Of a stretch of 64,000 nucleotides of DNA, positions 32,149 to 40,951 are shown in pieces. Position numbers and translations under genes: made by a program. How positions within the stretch are numbered: position 1 is the stretch's first letter; each line of letters starts with the position of its first letter. The notes under the pieces were generated by a model, which made no database searches, was not told where the DNA came from, and was given only the letters and a program-made list of their open reading frames with translations. Source of the DNA: an uncultured Ruminococcus sp. (GTDB taxonomy: Bacteria > Bacillota > Clostridia > Oscillospirales > Acutalibacteraceae); contig CADBYC010000001.1 in assembly GCA_902798755.1 (NCBI GenBank), positions 1-64,000 on the forward strand, read 5' to 3'.

Positions 32149-32531
32149 ATCCGTAAACAGGTCAGCCCGGTTTGACGGAGCAGAGCGTACACATCCCCGG
32201 GTACGATCACTCCGCCGATCCGCTTGACCGCCGCGTCGTCAAAGCTCATGGATACGCCGTTGATACCGTATGACCGAAGTGCCGAATCAAGCAGTTCGGC
32301 GTTATCGATCTTGAACCGCAGAAAACGGGAACAGACGCGCAGCAGCGTATCGCGCTGAAACTTCGTCAGCGCGAAATAGTCCGTGATACGGTTGAAGGTC
32401 AGCGTGTTGACATCCTCGCACACGCTCCTGATCGTAGCGTCATCCTCGCCGAGGGTAACGCCCGCGTCGGCGAGGACTTCGTTCAGCAGCGCGTTATCGT
32501 TCGAGATCAGCGCGGTATAAAGGTCGGTCAC
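32145..32531 (-). CDS. Head-tail adaptor (gp6-like)
   Basis: 128 residues, helical (ITDYFALTKFQRDTLLRVCSRFLRF; GDVYALLRQTGL). Helical adaptors of this size lie right after the major capsid in siphophages. Overlap of four bases with the stopper gene. Confidence 0.7.
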   Translation of the reverse strand: MTDLYTALISNDNALLNEVLADAGVTLGEDDATIRSVCEDVNTLTFNRITDYFALTKFQRDTLLRVCSRFLRFKIDNAELLDSALRSYGINGVSMSFDDAAVKRIGGVIVPGDVYALLRQTGLTCLRI

Positions 32532-32533
32532 GA

Positions 32534-32803
32534 TTACTCACCCTTTCCGGGATCGGTCTCCTTGTCGCCGTCGGTCTTCTTCAGCGTCTTGATCTCCTTC
32601 TTCAGTTCCTTGTTCTCAGCGACGAGCTTATCGCGCTCCGCCTTCAAGGATTCGAAGTCCTCCAGGGGCACCTTCTTGCCGATGGCGTGTTCCTTGATGT
32701 TGCCCTTTTCATCGACAATATCAAAGCCGCGCGCCTTATAGGCTTCCTTCTCAACATCATTAGTGATGTTGTACTCGCGGTTTTCCTTAACAGCTCTCAG
32801 CAT
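32534..32803 (-). CDS. Small phage head-region protein with coiled-coil tail
   Basis: 89 residues. The first half (MLRAVKENREYNITNDVEKEAYKARGFDIVDEKGN) is a small domain seen after capsid genes in Clostridia phages. The second half is a charged coiled coil (FESLKAERDKLVAENKELKKEI). It may be a head accessory protein. Confidence 0.6.
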   Translation of the reverse strand: MLRAVKENREYNITNDVEKEAYKARGFDIVDEKGNIKEHAIGKKVPLEDFESLKAERDKLVAENKELKKEIKTLKKTDGDKETDPGKGE

Positions 32804-32815
32804 GCTACCGCCTCC

Positions 32816-33706
32816 TTACGAAGCCGCGTTGATGCGGCAACCCTTAGCCAGCAGCTCATCGATACCGAAGGTGCCGTTGAAGCGGCGGTTCTGGTACAGA
32901 TAGCGGTCAGCAGTACGGCTGTCGGAGCCGGGCTCGAACATCTGGATATAGGAATACTTCACACGGGACACCTGCGCCTCGGGATCAACCAGGATATAGT
33001 TGATCTGCTTTCCGGTAGCGGCGACAGCGTAACCGTTGGTGAAGTTGTAGGCGGTCATGAAGCGACCGGAGGGAATCTTCTTGATCTTGCCGATATCGTC
33101 CAACGAATAGACGCGGCGATCGATGCGGTTGCCGTTACCGCCGACGTTCAGCTCTCTCTCGATACCCTGAGCGTTCTTCAACAGCTTGTGGGTACCGTTG
33201 GTAAGATAGAGGATACATCTCTCGAGCGGTACGCCCTCATCTGCCAGAGCGACCATATCATCGTCGAGCTTGCCGAGGATATTTGCCACAGTAAGGGCGG
33301 TGGTATCAACCGTAACGCCGGCACGGACAGCCTCGGCGTACAGCTTGCTGAAGGTGTAGCAATCCAACTCAGGGATCGCCTGAGTGCGCTCAAAACGCTT
33401 CTGGATATTCGCGATCGATACGACCTGATTGGTCTCGTCGACGTCCATCGGATCCACAGCGAACTCGATATCACGGTCGTGATCCAGCGTCACGGTCTGA
33501 TAATCGTTCTGATAGGTGCCGGAGTTAAACTGCGCGGCGCGGGTGTGATCCTTATAACCCGAGACCGAAAGGGTGGGGATCTTCAGATCCTTGGTATTGA
33601 TGATCTGGATATCCTCGTTAGAGTGGTACAGGTCGTCGCTGAGCAGCTCCTGACCGTACAACTCGCGGAGGACATTGCCGAAAGTGGTTACATAGTTTAA
33701 AGGCAT
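32816..33706 (-). CDS. Major capsid protein
   Basis: 296 residues, HK97-fold family by pattern: RELYGQELLSDDLYHSN start, LSVSGYKDHTRAAQFNSGTY, the spine and the C-terminal RYLYQNRRFNGTFGIDELLAKGC. It follows the scaffold gene, as expected. Confidence 0.88.
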   Translation of the reverse strand: MPLNYVTTFGNVLRELYGQELLSDDLYHSNEDIQIINTKDLKIPTLSVSGYKDHTRAAQFNSGTYQNDYQTVTLDHDRDIEFAVDPMDVDETNQVVSIANIQKRFERTQAIPELDCYTFSKLYAEAVRAGVTVDTTALTVANILGKLDDDMVALADEGVPLERCILYLTNGTHKLLKNAQGIERELNVGGNGNRIDRRVYSLDDIGKIKKIPSGRFMTAYNFTNGYAVAATGKQINYILVDPEAQVSRVKYSYIQMFEPGSDSRTADRYLYQNRRFNGTFGIDELLAKGCRINAAS

Positions 33707-33720
33707 AGATTATTCTCCTT

Positions 33721-34326
33721 TTATTTTTTTCTTACGCCGAAGATGCCGCGAAGCATATCATCGTCGACACCATCGGACTGGGTACCGTCGCCGCCGATAC
33801 GGTTAAAGCCGTTGCCGCCGCTCTGGGTACCCTTGAGCGCGGGAACGTCTTCGAGGACCTTTTTGACCGCTTCTGCGAGAGCGTCCTCTTTGACTTTGCC
33901 GTTTTCGTCGGTGACGTTGTTCAAATCAGCCATACGAAGCAGATAGTCCACAGATTCCAGCGGGACGCCCTGCTTGAGCGCTTCTTTCATGGCAGCGGTA
34001 TTGAGCCGCTCCTTTACCAGATCGCTCTGTGCGGTGCTCAGATCACTCTGCAGCTTCCCGACGTCGGGCGTGTTCTTTGCCTTCTGATCCTTGAACGCCG
34101 CGATCGCCTGCTTCATCTCATCAGAGGACAACCCCTGATTCTTGAAGTAGTTCTTGAGGATCGTTTCCTCATCGGCGCGCTGCTTGCCGTTGATGATCCC
34201 GGCGAGCTTGTCGTAGTCAAACGCGGGAGCAGTCTGATTCTGCTGACCGCCGCCCTGCTGATTACCCTGCTGGGTCTGAGTATTCTGCTGGTTGTTCTGC
34301 TGATTCTGATTGTTTCCTTCGCTCAT
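33721..34326 (-). CDS. Phage scaffolding protein
   Basis: 201 residues. A glutamine/asparagine-rich N-terminus (NNQNQQNNQQNTQTQQG) is followed by a helical middle (DEETILKNYFKNQGLSSDEM) and coiled-coil, as in DUF4355-type scaffolds. It lies just before the capsid gene. Confidence 0.8.
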   Translation of the reverse strand: MSEGNNQNQQNNQQNTQTQQGNQQGGGQQNQTAPAFDYDKLAGIINGKQRADEETILKNYFKNQGLSSDEMKQAIAAFKDQKAKNTPDVGKLQSDLSTAQSDLVKERLNTAAMKEALKQGVPLESVDYLLRMADLNNVTDENGKVKEDALAEAVKKVLEDVPALKGTQSGGNGFNRIGGDGTQSDGVDDDMLRGIFGVRKK

Positions 34327-34478
34327 GATAAGTTCTCCTTTCAGTTGTAAGGGTGTCTCCCTGTTCAGTTTTCGGGGTGTCCTCCCCTGTCCTGTGTTCT
34401 ATGTTATAGAACACTCAGCACATCAGTTTTGCTCGGTGTCCTCCCGTAGTTTCACGCCTTCGGGCATAAAAAGAGCGA
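34327..34478. other. Non-coding gap with hairpins between scaffold and small head-region gene
   Basis: No gene. It holds a hairpin of GTGTTCTAT/ATAGAACAC (34394-34414) and three short runs of the type GGTGTCCTCCC. A G-U-rich stem at 34470-34500 overlapping the end of the upstream gene, with a following T run on the minus strand, could be a partial terminator that tunes scaffold/capsid expression. Confidence 0.5.
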
Positions 34479-34673
34479 CTACTTTTCAGCAGCCGCTTTC
34501 TGTGCGCCGGCGTCGGGCTTTTCAGCCAGACCCAGCGATATCAACTTTTCGGCGCGGTCGGGGCTGACGTTCAGCTCCTCGCCCGTCTTCTTCAGTTTCA
34601 AGTCGTCGGTCTTATCGTAGAAATCACGCTTGACCTTCAACTTGACATTTTTCTCTTTTACAGGTATTGCCAT
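34479..34673 (-). CDS. Small phage protein (head decoration or accessory), unknown
   Basis: 64 residues (VKLKVKRDFYDKTDDLKLKKTGEELNVSPDRAEKLISLGLAE). The pattern recurs between MuF and scaffold genes of Firmicutes phages. No function known. It has GGAGGTGAGAAG upstream. Confidence 0.6.
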   Translation of the reverse strand: MAIPVKEKNVKLKVKRDFYDKTDDLKLKKTGEELNVSPDRAEKLISLGLAEKPDAGAQKAAAEK

Positions 34674-34696
34674 CTTCTCACCTCCTTTTGGGCATC

Positions 34697-34719
34697 AAAA
34701 AACCGCCCTCAACGAGAGC
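34697..34719 (-). terminator. Attenuator/terminator hairpin upstream of the small head-region gene
   Basis: A stem of AACCGC-C-CTC with GAG-A-GCGGTT lies next to an A6 run (T run on the minus strand). It is downstream of the MuF gene and before the 64-residue gene. Confidence 0.6.
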
Positions 34720-34744
34720 GGTTATAAAGTATTGTTTTATAAAA

Positions 34745-34844
34745 GGATAAGTGGTATTTTGGCGGGTGTGCCCCTTCCCGCATTTCTTTTGACCCAAAGG
34801 GTGCGTAGCAGCACATTCTCTACTTCAAAATACCACTCTTATCC
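34745..34844. other. Large stem-loop in the MuF-scaffold gap (candidate structured RNA)
   Basis: GGATAAGTGGTATTTT at 34745-34760 pairs with AAAATACCACTCTTATCC at 34827-34844 (two-base bulge). The 66-base loop holds a second set of pairings (GGCGGG with CCCGC; CCCAAAGGG). It abuts the stop of the MuF gene on the minus strand, so it would be in the late transcript. Confidence 0.5.
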
Positions 34845-34863
34845 TATGGATATTATAACACTT

Positions 34864-36402
34864 TTATTCACATTTGTAAAGTGTTTTACTCTTTTTACGC
34901 AGTTTTGCAAGATTCGATTCTCTTATCCGATAGAACGTCATAATCGAGTTTTTGTAATCGGGATGATCAGGATCAAGAGCCAATCTTACAACGACATTCA
35001 GGTTACTGTCGGGCAAATGTTTTATCATCAAGACAGTAGCGGGGTGTTTATTGTCGACAAGGATCTCATCCGGGCTGAGAACCGTATCTTTTCCGTACTG
35101 TTCAAACAATTCGTAATCTTCAGGATGGTGTGTTTTGATATGTTTGAGTCTTTCATCGGTAACGATTACTTCATCAGTATAAAGCTCGCCGAATTCTTCC
35201 GTAAGAGGCTTTGTATTTAGTTTTCCTAATGCTGTGAATTCCATAGCTGCTTTTTCCTTACCGACAGTTTTAGCGGTAACTATTATAGCACTTTGCACAG
35301 CTTTTTCAAGCAGTTTTTTGTGATAATCAGACCACTTTTCGGTGTAATCAGACCACTGTTCGGCTCTGCCTTGATAGGTCTTTTTATTGTCAGGATCAAG
35401 GGCATATTTGGAGAGGCGCCTGTACATCTTTTCCATACGCCTGCCGTATGCTGCCTTCTGTTCGGCGCGCTCAATCTCGGTGAGATCCTCCTGCGCTTTC
35501 TTCGGCAGGACCTCCCGATCGGGCGGAGTGCTGATCCCCTCAAAGTACGGCGAGGAGCTGTCCTTACAGCGCGGGTGGAACAATCCCGCCTTCATCGCGT
35601 CACTGAGCAGCGGATATTTACCGCCCGCGTCAGACGGCTTACCGCCCGCGTAAACATCATCGATGAACACCATGCCTACAAAGTCGGCACATCGTCCGCA
35701 CGCGCCGTGACGTCGATTAATGATGACGGTGGACATTCCCCACTCCTGCATCTTCAAGCCTTCGCCGCGCAGGTAGGCGCGTTTGTTGGCGGTGCGGATC
35801 GCCATCTCGGCATAATCGGGAAGCGTATGGCGCGCGCCGTTCTTATACTCCACACATTGGAGTCCTGCGCTGAGCATATCCTTGACCGCCATATCGACCG
35901 CCTGCTCATAGGTAGCGGCGCCGCTGTTCATGAACACTTGAGCGTCAAAGATCGCCTTGCGGTAGACGTCGTTCGAGCGGCGTAATACCGCCTGCTCGGC
36001 GCGTTTGAGGTCGTTGGTCGTCGCCTCGATCAGCGCGTTCATCTTACGCTCGTTCACTCGGAAGAAAGCTGCCTGTGACTGCGCGGGGATTCTGTGCGCG
36101 GGATAGCCCCTTTGAATGGCTTTGAGGATCCTCTGCTCCTGTTTATAGGAAGCGTCGGCGGCGGTAGCGGTCAGCATATCGCCGACCCTGTTGTTCAGAT
36201 CGGCGAACACTGTGGAAAACTTCGCCTTGTTCATCTTGCGGTATTCTTCAAGCGCCTGTAGCTGTTTGACCTGCCACTGTTCCCAGTTATAGCCCTCTTT
36301 CATCTCCTCGGCGCGATGGTGCTTGAAGTTGCGCATCATGGAGTCGATCAGGTAATTCTCGATCCGCTCAAAGGCGCGGGACAGGTCGTAAGGCGCCGCC
36401 AT
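34864..36402 (-). CDS. MuF-type minor head protein with C-terminal Barnase/EndoU-like nuclease domain
   Basis: 512 residues, long for a minor head protein. Residues about 1-330 are the MuF-type phage head morphogenesis region (YEQAVDMAVKDMLSAGL; CGRCADFVGMVFIDDVYAGG). A charged linker follows, and about 395-510 is a separate domain: VIVTDERLKHIKTHHPEDY, LVDNKHPATVLMIKHL and KNSIMTFYRIRESNLAKL. That pattern resembles the phage Barnase-EndoU-ColicinE5/D-RelE-like (PBECR) nucleases. Such MuF fusions are proposed to inject a toxin with DNA. The nuclease role here is inference. Confidence 0.75.
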   Translation of the reverse strand: MAAPYDLSRAFERIENYLIDSMMRNFKHHRAEEMKEGYNWEQWQVKQLQALEEYRKMNKAKFSTVFADLNNRVGDMLTATAADASYKQEQRILKAIQRGYPAHRIPAQSQAAFFRVNERKMNALIEATTNDLKRAEQAVLRRSNDVYRKAIFDAQVFMNSGAATYEQAVDMAVKDMLSAGLQCVEYKNGARHTLPDYAEMAIRTANKRAYLRGEGLKMQEWGMSTVIINRRHGACGRCADFVGMVFIDDVYAGGKPSDAGGKYPLLSDAMKAGLFHPRCKDSSSPYFEGISTPPDREVLPKKAQEDLTEIERAEQKAAYGRRMEKMYRRLSKYALDPDNKKTYQGRAEQWSDYTEKWSDYHKKLLEKAVQSAIIVTAKTVGKEKAAMEFTALGKLNTKPLTEEFGELYTDEVIVTDERLKHIKTHHPEDYELFEQYGKDTVLSPDEILVDNKHPATVLMIKHLPDSNLNVVVRLALDPDHPDYKNSIMTFYRIRESNLAKLRKKSKTLYKCE

Positions 36403-37883
36403 CAGGCAACACCGTCAGCGTTGACGGCGGGAGGCTCGTCCATCATCACGATCCCCTGCTCTTCCTTGATGCGGCGGACCTCAGCTTCTTTCCATGTATC
36501 GTCCTTGCTGTCGCCGTAGAGCTCCTCTACAGCTGCTTCGGTCGACATGATACCGCCCGTTTTACCTTTGGAGATCGTTTCGACCTGACTCTCAAAGCTC
36601 GGGTTTGCGTATTCGCCAAACTCGACCGTGACCGACGGCTTATCCACAGCCTGTTCATGCCAGATCTGATCGGCACACAACACAGCGGTAACGACCTCGG
36701 GCAAAACCGTATTGAGAAGCTCAATGATATTGCCGCGGGTATAGAGTGTTGTTTTCTCCTTTTCCCGCTGTGCTTCGGCGTTGTCGAGCTTCTTGACGTC
36801 AATACCGAGGGTCGAAGGGCTGATGACGCCCTGTAAAGCGAGATCCAGCGCGGAAATATATGTCGCGAGGTAGCTGTCATGCGGGATTGCCGCCTGTTCG
36901 TTATAGATCCTGTTCCCCGCTCCCGATTCGGAAACGTCGTTGCCGACCGCGATAAAGCGGTTGTCGAAGGCGTTCGGCTTGATCACCTTGCCGGTCTCAG
37001 GATCACGGGGTATCAGATTTTCGGGAATATACTGCTTTGTTCTGCCGGCGCGCAGCGCGTCCATCCACTGGCTCCATGCTTCGTCCAGCGCGTCAAAGTT
37101 GTCGCTCTTGCCTTCGTACAGGCTCTCGCCTCTGCCCTCAAACTGCTCACTGTCGCCGTAGATGGCAGGGACGGCGAGCATGACGGAAGTATCAAAGGTA
37201 ACGCCCTCGCCCTCGATCCACTTTGTCTGAGGGATATAGTTCAGCGGCAGCCGTTCGCTGTTCTCGTTCAACAGCTCATAACGGATATAGCCGTAGCCGT
37301 AATGCTCTTTGAAGATATAGCAGCGATAATTATGCGTGTAGGTCGTGAGAAAGACGACCTCATGGATCCTGCCGCGCCGGTAGACAAACTCGACATTCTC
37401 GCCGGATACATATTCGAGGATCGGGCTATCCTTAGCGATATCAGTATCGAACGTCACTTTGAATGCGCCGTCGCCGACGATCAGGAGCTTCTTCATAAAC
37501 CGCTTGAACAGCTTGTCTGTCTTGTTTTCCTTTGCGATCTTCTTCCAGCGTTCCTCGTGCGTCGGCTTCTCAAAGGTCAATCCGTTGTAATCGTGCAAGA
37601 TGATATTAGTCAGCACCCTGACGATCAGCTTCGGGATCCCTGTATGGATCTTGCGGATCTCCATGCCGCGCGTCGACGACGCCTTCCAGAACATTGTCGG
37701 GCTGACTTCCAGCTGACGGAAGAAATCTGACAGCTCGGAGCTGTCGCCGCGGTACCACAGCTTGTTTCTGGCAATCGTGCCGTAAAGATCAAGCCGCTGC
37801 TGAATCACGATCTGCTTATTGGCGGCAGGCTCTATATGTAAGAAGTTACGGATCTTTTCTCTCAAAAAATCACCCAGTCCCAT
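36402..37883 (-). CDS. Phage portal protein (SPP1 gp6-like)
   Basis: About 493 residues, usual for this family. It starts MGLGDFLREKIRNFL and has portal-type features: IHTGIPKLIVRVLTNII, and the long helix region SPSTLGIDVKKLDNAEAQREKEK near residues 340-365. Forms the dodecameric DNA gate of the capsid. Its stop overlaps the start of the MuF gene by one base. Confidence 0.85.
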   Translation of the reverse strand: MGLGDFLREKIRNFLHIEPAANKQIVIQQRLDLYGTIARNKLWYRGDSSELSDFFRQLEVSPTMFWKASSTRGMEIRKIHTGIPKLIVRVLTNIILHDYNGLTFEKPTHEERWKKIAKENKTDKLFKRFMKKLLIVGDGAFKVTFDTDIAKDSPILEYVSGENVEFVYRRGRIHEVVFLTTYTHNYRCYIFKEHYGYGYIRYELLNENSERLPLNYIPQTKWIEGEGVTFDTSVMLAVPAIYGDSEQFEGRGESLYEGKSDNFDALDEAWSQWMDALRAGRTKQYIPENLIPRDPETGKVIKPNAFDNRFIAVGNDVSESGAGNRIYNEQAAIPHDSYLATYISALDLALQGVISPSTLGIDVKKLDNAEAQREKEKTTLYTRGNIIELLNTVLPEVVTAVLCADQIWHEQAVDKPSVTVEFGEYANPSFESQVETISKGKTGGIMSTEAAVEELYGDSKDDTWKEAEVRRIKEEQGIVMMDEPPAVNADGVA

Positions 37884-39255
37884 GTATATCATTTCCTATC
37901 TTTGCTTTATATGGAATCCACGCGTACTGTCCGGAGTTGATACAATGATCGTTTCTGTCCTCCGGTTCGTTGTCCTTGTTATCCTTCCAGGAATAACTCT
38001 CAAACTCCGCGATCGTCGTCTGACAATGATCGAGTACATAGAAATATCCCTGCGTCAGCCACGACGTCACCAGTTTGATACGGTCGATGATCTTGAGCTT
38101 CTTCCATGCGTTGTTGAAGGTGTAGATACAGCCGTGCAGGCGCTTGTACTTGTTCAGCTCCGTGATCGTTGCCTGATCGGCGGAGTCAATAAAGACGTTG
38201 CGAGCAAAGCCCCAGTCCTCTCGGTTACGCTCCAGAAAGTCAATGAAATTCGGGACCGTATCGGACGGCGCGAGAGGCGTGGACAGATCTTTGTTGTTGT
38301 AGACCTTCTCATCGAGCTGGATACACTTGCCGCGGTCGGTAAAGCCGTAGAAGGTCATCGCGATCGTGTCCTTGGATTCGGAGCTGTAGGCGGTATCAAG
38401 ACCCGCGGAGAACTCGATGAAATGCTCTTTATGACGGTCGTCCGTCAGGAATTGCCGCGCCCACTCGCGGGATCGGACATGTTTCTTGCGGTCAAAGTTC
38501 GGGAACACCAGCCCCGTTGCTCTGCCGCGCAAGCCCTGTACCTTATTCTTATAGATCTTCGTCCCCTTCGGCGTATTGCTGAGAACGCGGTCAAGCTCAG
38601 ACTGCCGCAATCCGAGATTATCGCGAAAAGAAAAGAACCAATGCACCCAGCCGTGCTTTGGCTCTTCCGTCAACTCTTCAATGATCTCTTTCGGCGTGTC
38701 ATCCCGCCACTTGTCAAGCGGTCTGGCACAGTTGATATATTCGTGATAGATCGGCAGATTCGGGTCGTCGGGGTTCAAGGTCGCCATCATGTAATCGGCG
38801 CGCATACTCGCCTCGCGGACGAACTCGATATTCGCCGTGTTGATCTCGTCGATATACAGGCAGCCGTACTGACCGCCCAGCGCCTTCTTCCACTTCGTTT
38901 TATCGCCGTAGCCCATGACGTACACGATCTTGGTGACGCCCGGGGACGGTGTGAAAACGATATGCGGGATCTTGTCATCCTTCGTACCGTTGCCGTTATA
39001 CGTAACGAGTGAATCGAAGTTATCGAGGATACCGAGATCCTTCTGAATGATGTTCTTCTCAGCGGTACCGGTATCGTTCGCCGCAATGATATGCAGCTTC
39101 TTCGGCGACTGTGCGACCTTCAACATGAATTTGAAGATTCCGACGGTCGTCTTGCCCGCCATCGTCGTACCCTCGAGGAACTCGACGGGCGCCTGACAGC
39201 GGAGAAAGTCTTTGTATTTCGTTGAAAACAGCAGCTTAGCCGGCACTGCCCTCAC
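37870..39255 (-). CDS. terL: Terminase large subunit
   Basis: 461 residues. ATPase motifs: Walker A-like EGTTMAGKTTV, Walker B GCLYIDEI; nuclease region begins AGLDTAYSSESKDTIAM and ends with DRNDHCINSGQYAWIPY. The start is GTG (overlap of 20 bases with TerS). Cuts and pumps DNA into the capsid through the portal. Confidence 0.9.
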   Translation of the reverse strand: MRAVPAKLLFSTKYKDFLRCQAPVEFLEGTTMAGKTTVGIFKFMLKVAQSPKKLHIIAANDTGTAEKNIIQKDLGILDNFDSLVTYNGNGTKDDKIPHIVFTPSPGVTKIVYVMGYGDKTKWKKALGGQYGCLYIDEINTANIEFVREASMRADYMMATLNPDDPNLPIYHEYINCARPLDKWRDDTPKEIIEELTEEPKHGWVHWFFSFRDNLGLRQSELDRVLSNTPKGTKIYKNKVQGLRGRATGLVFPNFDRKKHVRSREWARQFLTDDRHKEHFIEFSAGLDTAYSSESKDTIAMTFYGFTDRGKCIQLDEKVYNNKDLSTPLAPSDTVPNFIDFLERNREDWGFARNVFIDSADQATITELNKYKRLHGCIYTFNNAWKKLKIIDRIKLVTSWLTQGYFYVLDHCQTTIAEFESYSWKDNKDNEPEDRNDHCINSGQYAWIPYKAKIGNDIHGTG

Positions 39256-39745
39256 CCTTGATCTCTTTCAGGATACTCGAAAGCGAGGACATATCCGCTT
39301 TGACGTTGCCGTTGATCTCAACTTTGTCCTTGAACAGACCGAGGTGTTTGCCGAGGAGCTCCAGCGCCTTCAGCTTATCAGCGAGCTTGACTTCGCGCTC
39401 GACGCCGTCCTCGCCGAAGGTCTTGACCTTGACCGACTGGATCGCCGCCATATCGTCATCGGAGATCTTGTCCATCAAGAGCGCGGTATCGAGGTCGACG
39501 ACCTCGCCCGCATTGACGAAAGCGATCTTCGCCAGCTCACGGACAACGCGATCAGCATTAACTCCCGTGCGCCGCGACCGCTCTGCGATCGCCTGATCTA
39601 CTGCCTTTGCAATGTCAGGTTTTGTCAGGTTTTCCGACCCGATCTCTTTGGCAGAATCGGGTGAGTACCCCGCTCTGATAGCCGCCTGAGTGGCGTTCAG
39701 ATCGATCAGATACTCTTCCACAAATCTTTTTTGTTTCTTTGTCAC
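39236..39745 (-). CDS. terS: Terminase small subunit
   Basis: 169 residues (TKKQKRFVEEYLIDLNATQAAIRAGYS), a typical TerS N-terminal helix-turn-helix, with a long C-terminal helix and a DUF-type tail. Recognises the packaging site. The ATG follows GAGGTGAACCTGAGTG. Confidence 0.88.
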   Translation of the reverse strand: MTKKQKRFVEEYLIDLNATQAAIRAGYSPDSAKEIGSENLTKPDIAKAVDQAIAERSRRTGVNADRVVRELAKIAFVNAGEVVDLDTALLMDKISDDDMAAIQSVKVKTFGEDGVEREVKLADKLKALELLGKHLGLFKDKVEINGNVKADMSSLSSILKEIKGEGSAG

Positions 39746-39755
39746 TCAGGTTCAC

Positions 39756-40069
39756 CTCGATAAAAAAAACAGCTTATTTACTGGACTTTTTTCAACTTCC
39801 ATAAATTATCAGTTGTGGAAGTTAGGGGTCATTTGCCCGTTTTTTTGAGTCCTAATTCACGTTTCCATCTTAGTAGAATTAGGATATTTAGTACAAAACA
39901 AAAAGACTCAGGCGGTCGACCGGGATCCTGAGTCCTTCTGTTTGGCACCAAATAATCGATAGCACAGCAAGAGAAAGGAGGGGTATTCCTGGCCTGAAAC
40001 GATTTTTTTATCTTCACTGGCTGTGCCAATTATAATTATATCAGATTCAAAAGTAACTTTGTAACCAAT
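39756..40069. other. Gap upstream of terS: hairpins, possible packaging region
   Basis: No convincing gene. It has an 8-bp hairpin with CCTAATTC (39851-39858) and GAATTAGG (39876-39883), then the terminator at 39899-39936. A 66-codon frame (39829-40029) has no ribosome site and runs through both hairpins. A cos or pac site may lie here. Confidence 0.45.
39899..39936 (-). terminator. Terminator after the early/middle operon
   Basis: Stem GACTCAGG (39905-39912) with CCTGAGTC (39927-39934) gives a T run on the minus strand. It would end early transcription before terS. Confidence 0.75.
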
Positions 40070-40435
40070 TTACCACTCGTATTTATAGCAGCGCTTTTTG
40101 ATACTCGCGATGGTGTCAAGTCTGCCGTCGGTGATCTGCGCGATTCTCCGCCAGGAATAGCGCCGCACGAGAAAGAGATAGATACAATTCTCCTCGTCGA
40201 TATCCTTTGACAACCGTCTCAGGCTCTCATCCCGTATCGCGATTAGACGCTTCAATTCCTGCTCGGTCTCATCGATCTCTGCGATACAGCTGCCGATCTT
40301 ATCGGACATCTGACCGCTGCCGGGCATTCCCGTCAATGCAGGGGTCACATTGAGTGCATCGGCTTTCAAGCGTTCCAGCTTCCGACTGAGTGCCGCGATA
40401 TTTCTGTCGATCTCTTTGATCTCACGAATGTTCAA
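40070..40435 (-). CDS. ArpU/RinA-type late transcription regulator (DUF1492-like)
   Basis: 121 residues. The N-terminal part is a helical coil (IDRNIAALSRKLERLKADAL). The C-terminal part has a sigma region-4-like helix-turn-helix (YLFLVRRYSWRRIAQITDGR followed by IKKRCYKYEW). Such proteins sit between the early genes and terS and switch on late genes. Overlap with the peptidase gene by 14 bases. Confidence 0.7.
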   Translation of the reverse strand: MNIREIKEIDRNIAALSRKLERLKADALNVTPALTGMPGSGQMSDKIGSCIAEIDETEQELKRLIAIRDESLRRLSKDIDEENCIYLFLVRRYSWRRIAQITDGRLDTIASIKKRCYKYEW

Positions 40436-40760
40436 CGGACTTCACTTCCTTGAAAATCTCGGGATTGTCCGTAACGACCTGGAACAATCCCTTTGAGATC
40501 TGCTCCACCAGCTTTTCTTCGTCGGCCGCGCTGACGATATTCGGGCAGTAATTCTCGATGATACCGTGCATCAGCTCGTGTAAGAATACAACGGATTGAT
40601 AGTCCTCGGTTCCTTCACGCACGACTTTGATCTTCTGTTCAAAAAAGCTGTGTGTCCCATCGACAACGTTACTGCCGTTGACAAATGATTTTTCCTCACG
40701 ATCGACCGAATATACACAGCCGGCGATCTTTACCGTTTCGGGAATATGTATCTTTATCAT
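40422..40760 (-). CDS. Zinc-peptidase-like phage protein with HExxH
   Basis: About 112 residues. A visible metal motif is in VVFLHELMHGIIENYC (HELMH, about residues 65-70). Start MIKIHIPETVKI with GGAGATAACC upstream; the longer frame is antisense-like sequence. M78/ImmA-like proteases can cleave repressors, but no anti-repressor role is shown; it may be a general peptidase domain of phages. Confidence 0.65.
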   Translation of the reverse strand: MIKIHIPETVKIAGCVYSVDREEKSFVNGSNVVDGTHSFFEQKIKVVREGTEDYQSVVFLHELMHGIIENYCPNIVSAADEEKLVEQISKGLFQVVTDNPEIFKEVKSVEHS

Positions 40761-40770
40761 GGTTATCTCC

Positions 40771-40902
40771 TCACTTTCTGCGAAAGGTTGAATTCCGCTT
40801 ATCTTTGACGGTTCTGATGACGGCATAGACGACAAGAGCGATAAACTCGCCCAACACTGTCGCGATCACGCCACACCAGAACGGCGGTATGGTAAAGGTC
40901 AT
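40771..40902 (-). CDS. 43-residue single-pass membrane protein
   Basis: MTFTIPPFWCGVIATVLGEF and IALVVYAVIRTVKDKRN form one membrane helix and a positively charged C-terminus. Strong ribosome site GGAGGAAACCAA. A 16-codon frame (start near 40950) overlaps its start by ATGA and might be a leader peptide. No known function. Confidence 0.65.
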   Translation of the reverse strand: MTFTIPPFWCGVIATVLGEFIALVVYAVIRTVKDKRNSTFRRK

Positions 40903-40951
40903 TTGGTTTCCTCCTTTTCCTGTACTTGTTCTTTTGTAATATTCGGCATAT

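Noticed and set aside
39829..40029. A 66-codon frame in the gap before terS
   Set aside because: No ribosome site, runs through a terminator hairpin, and has no protein-like pattern.
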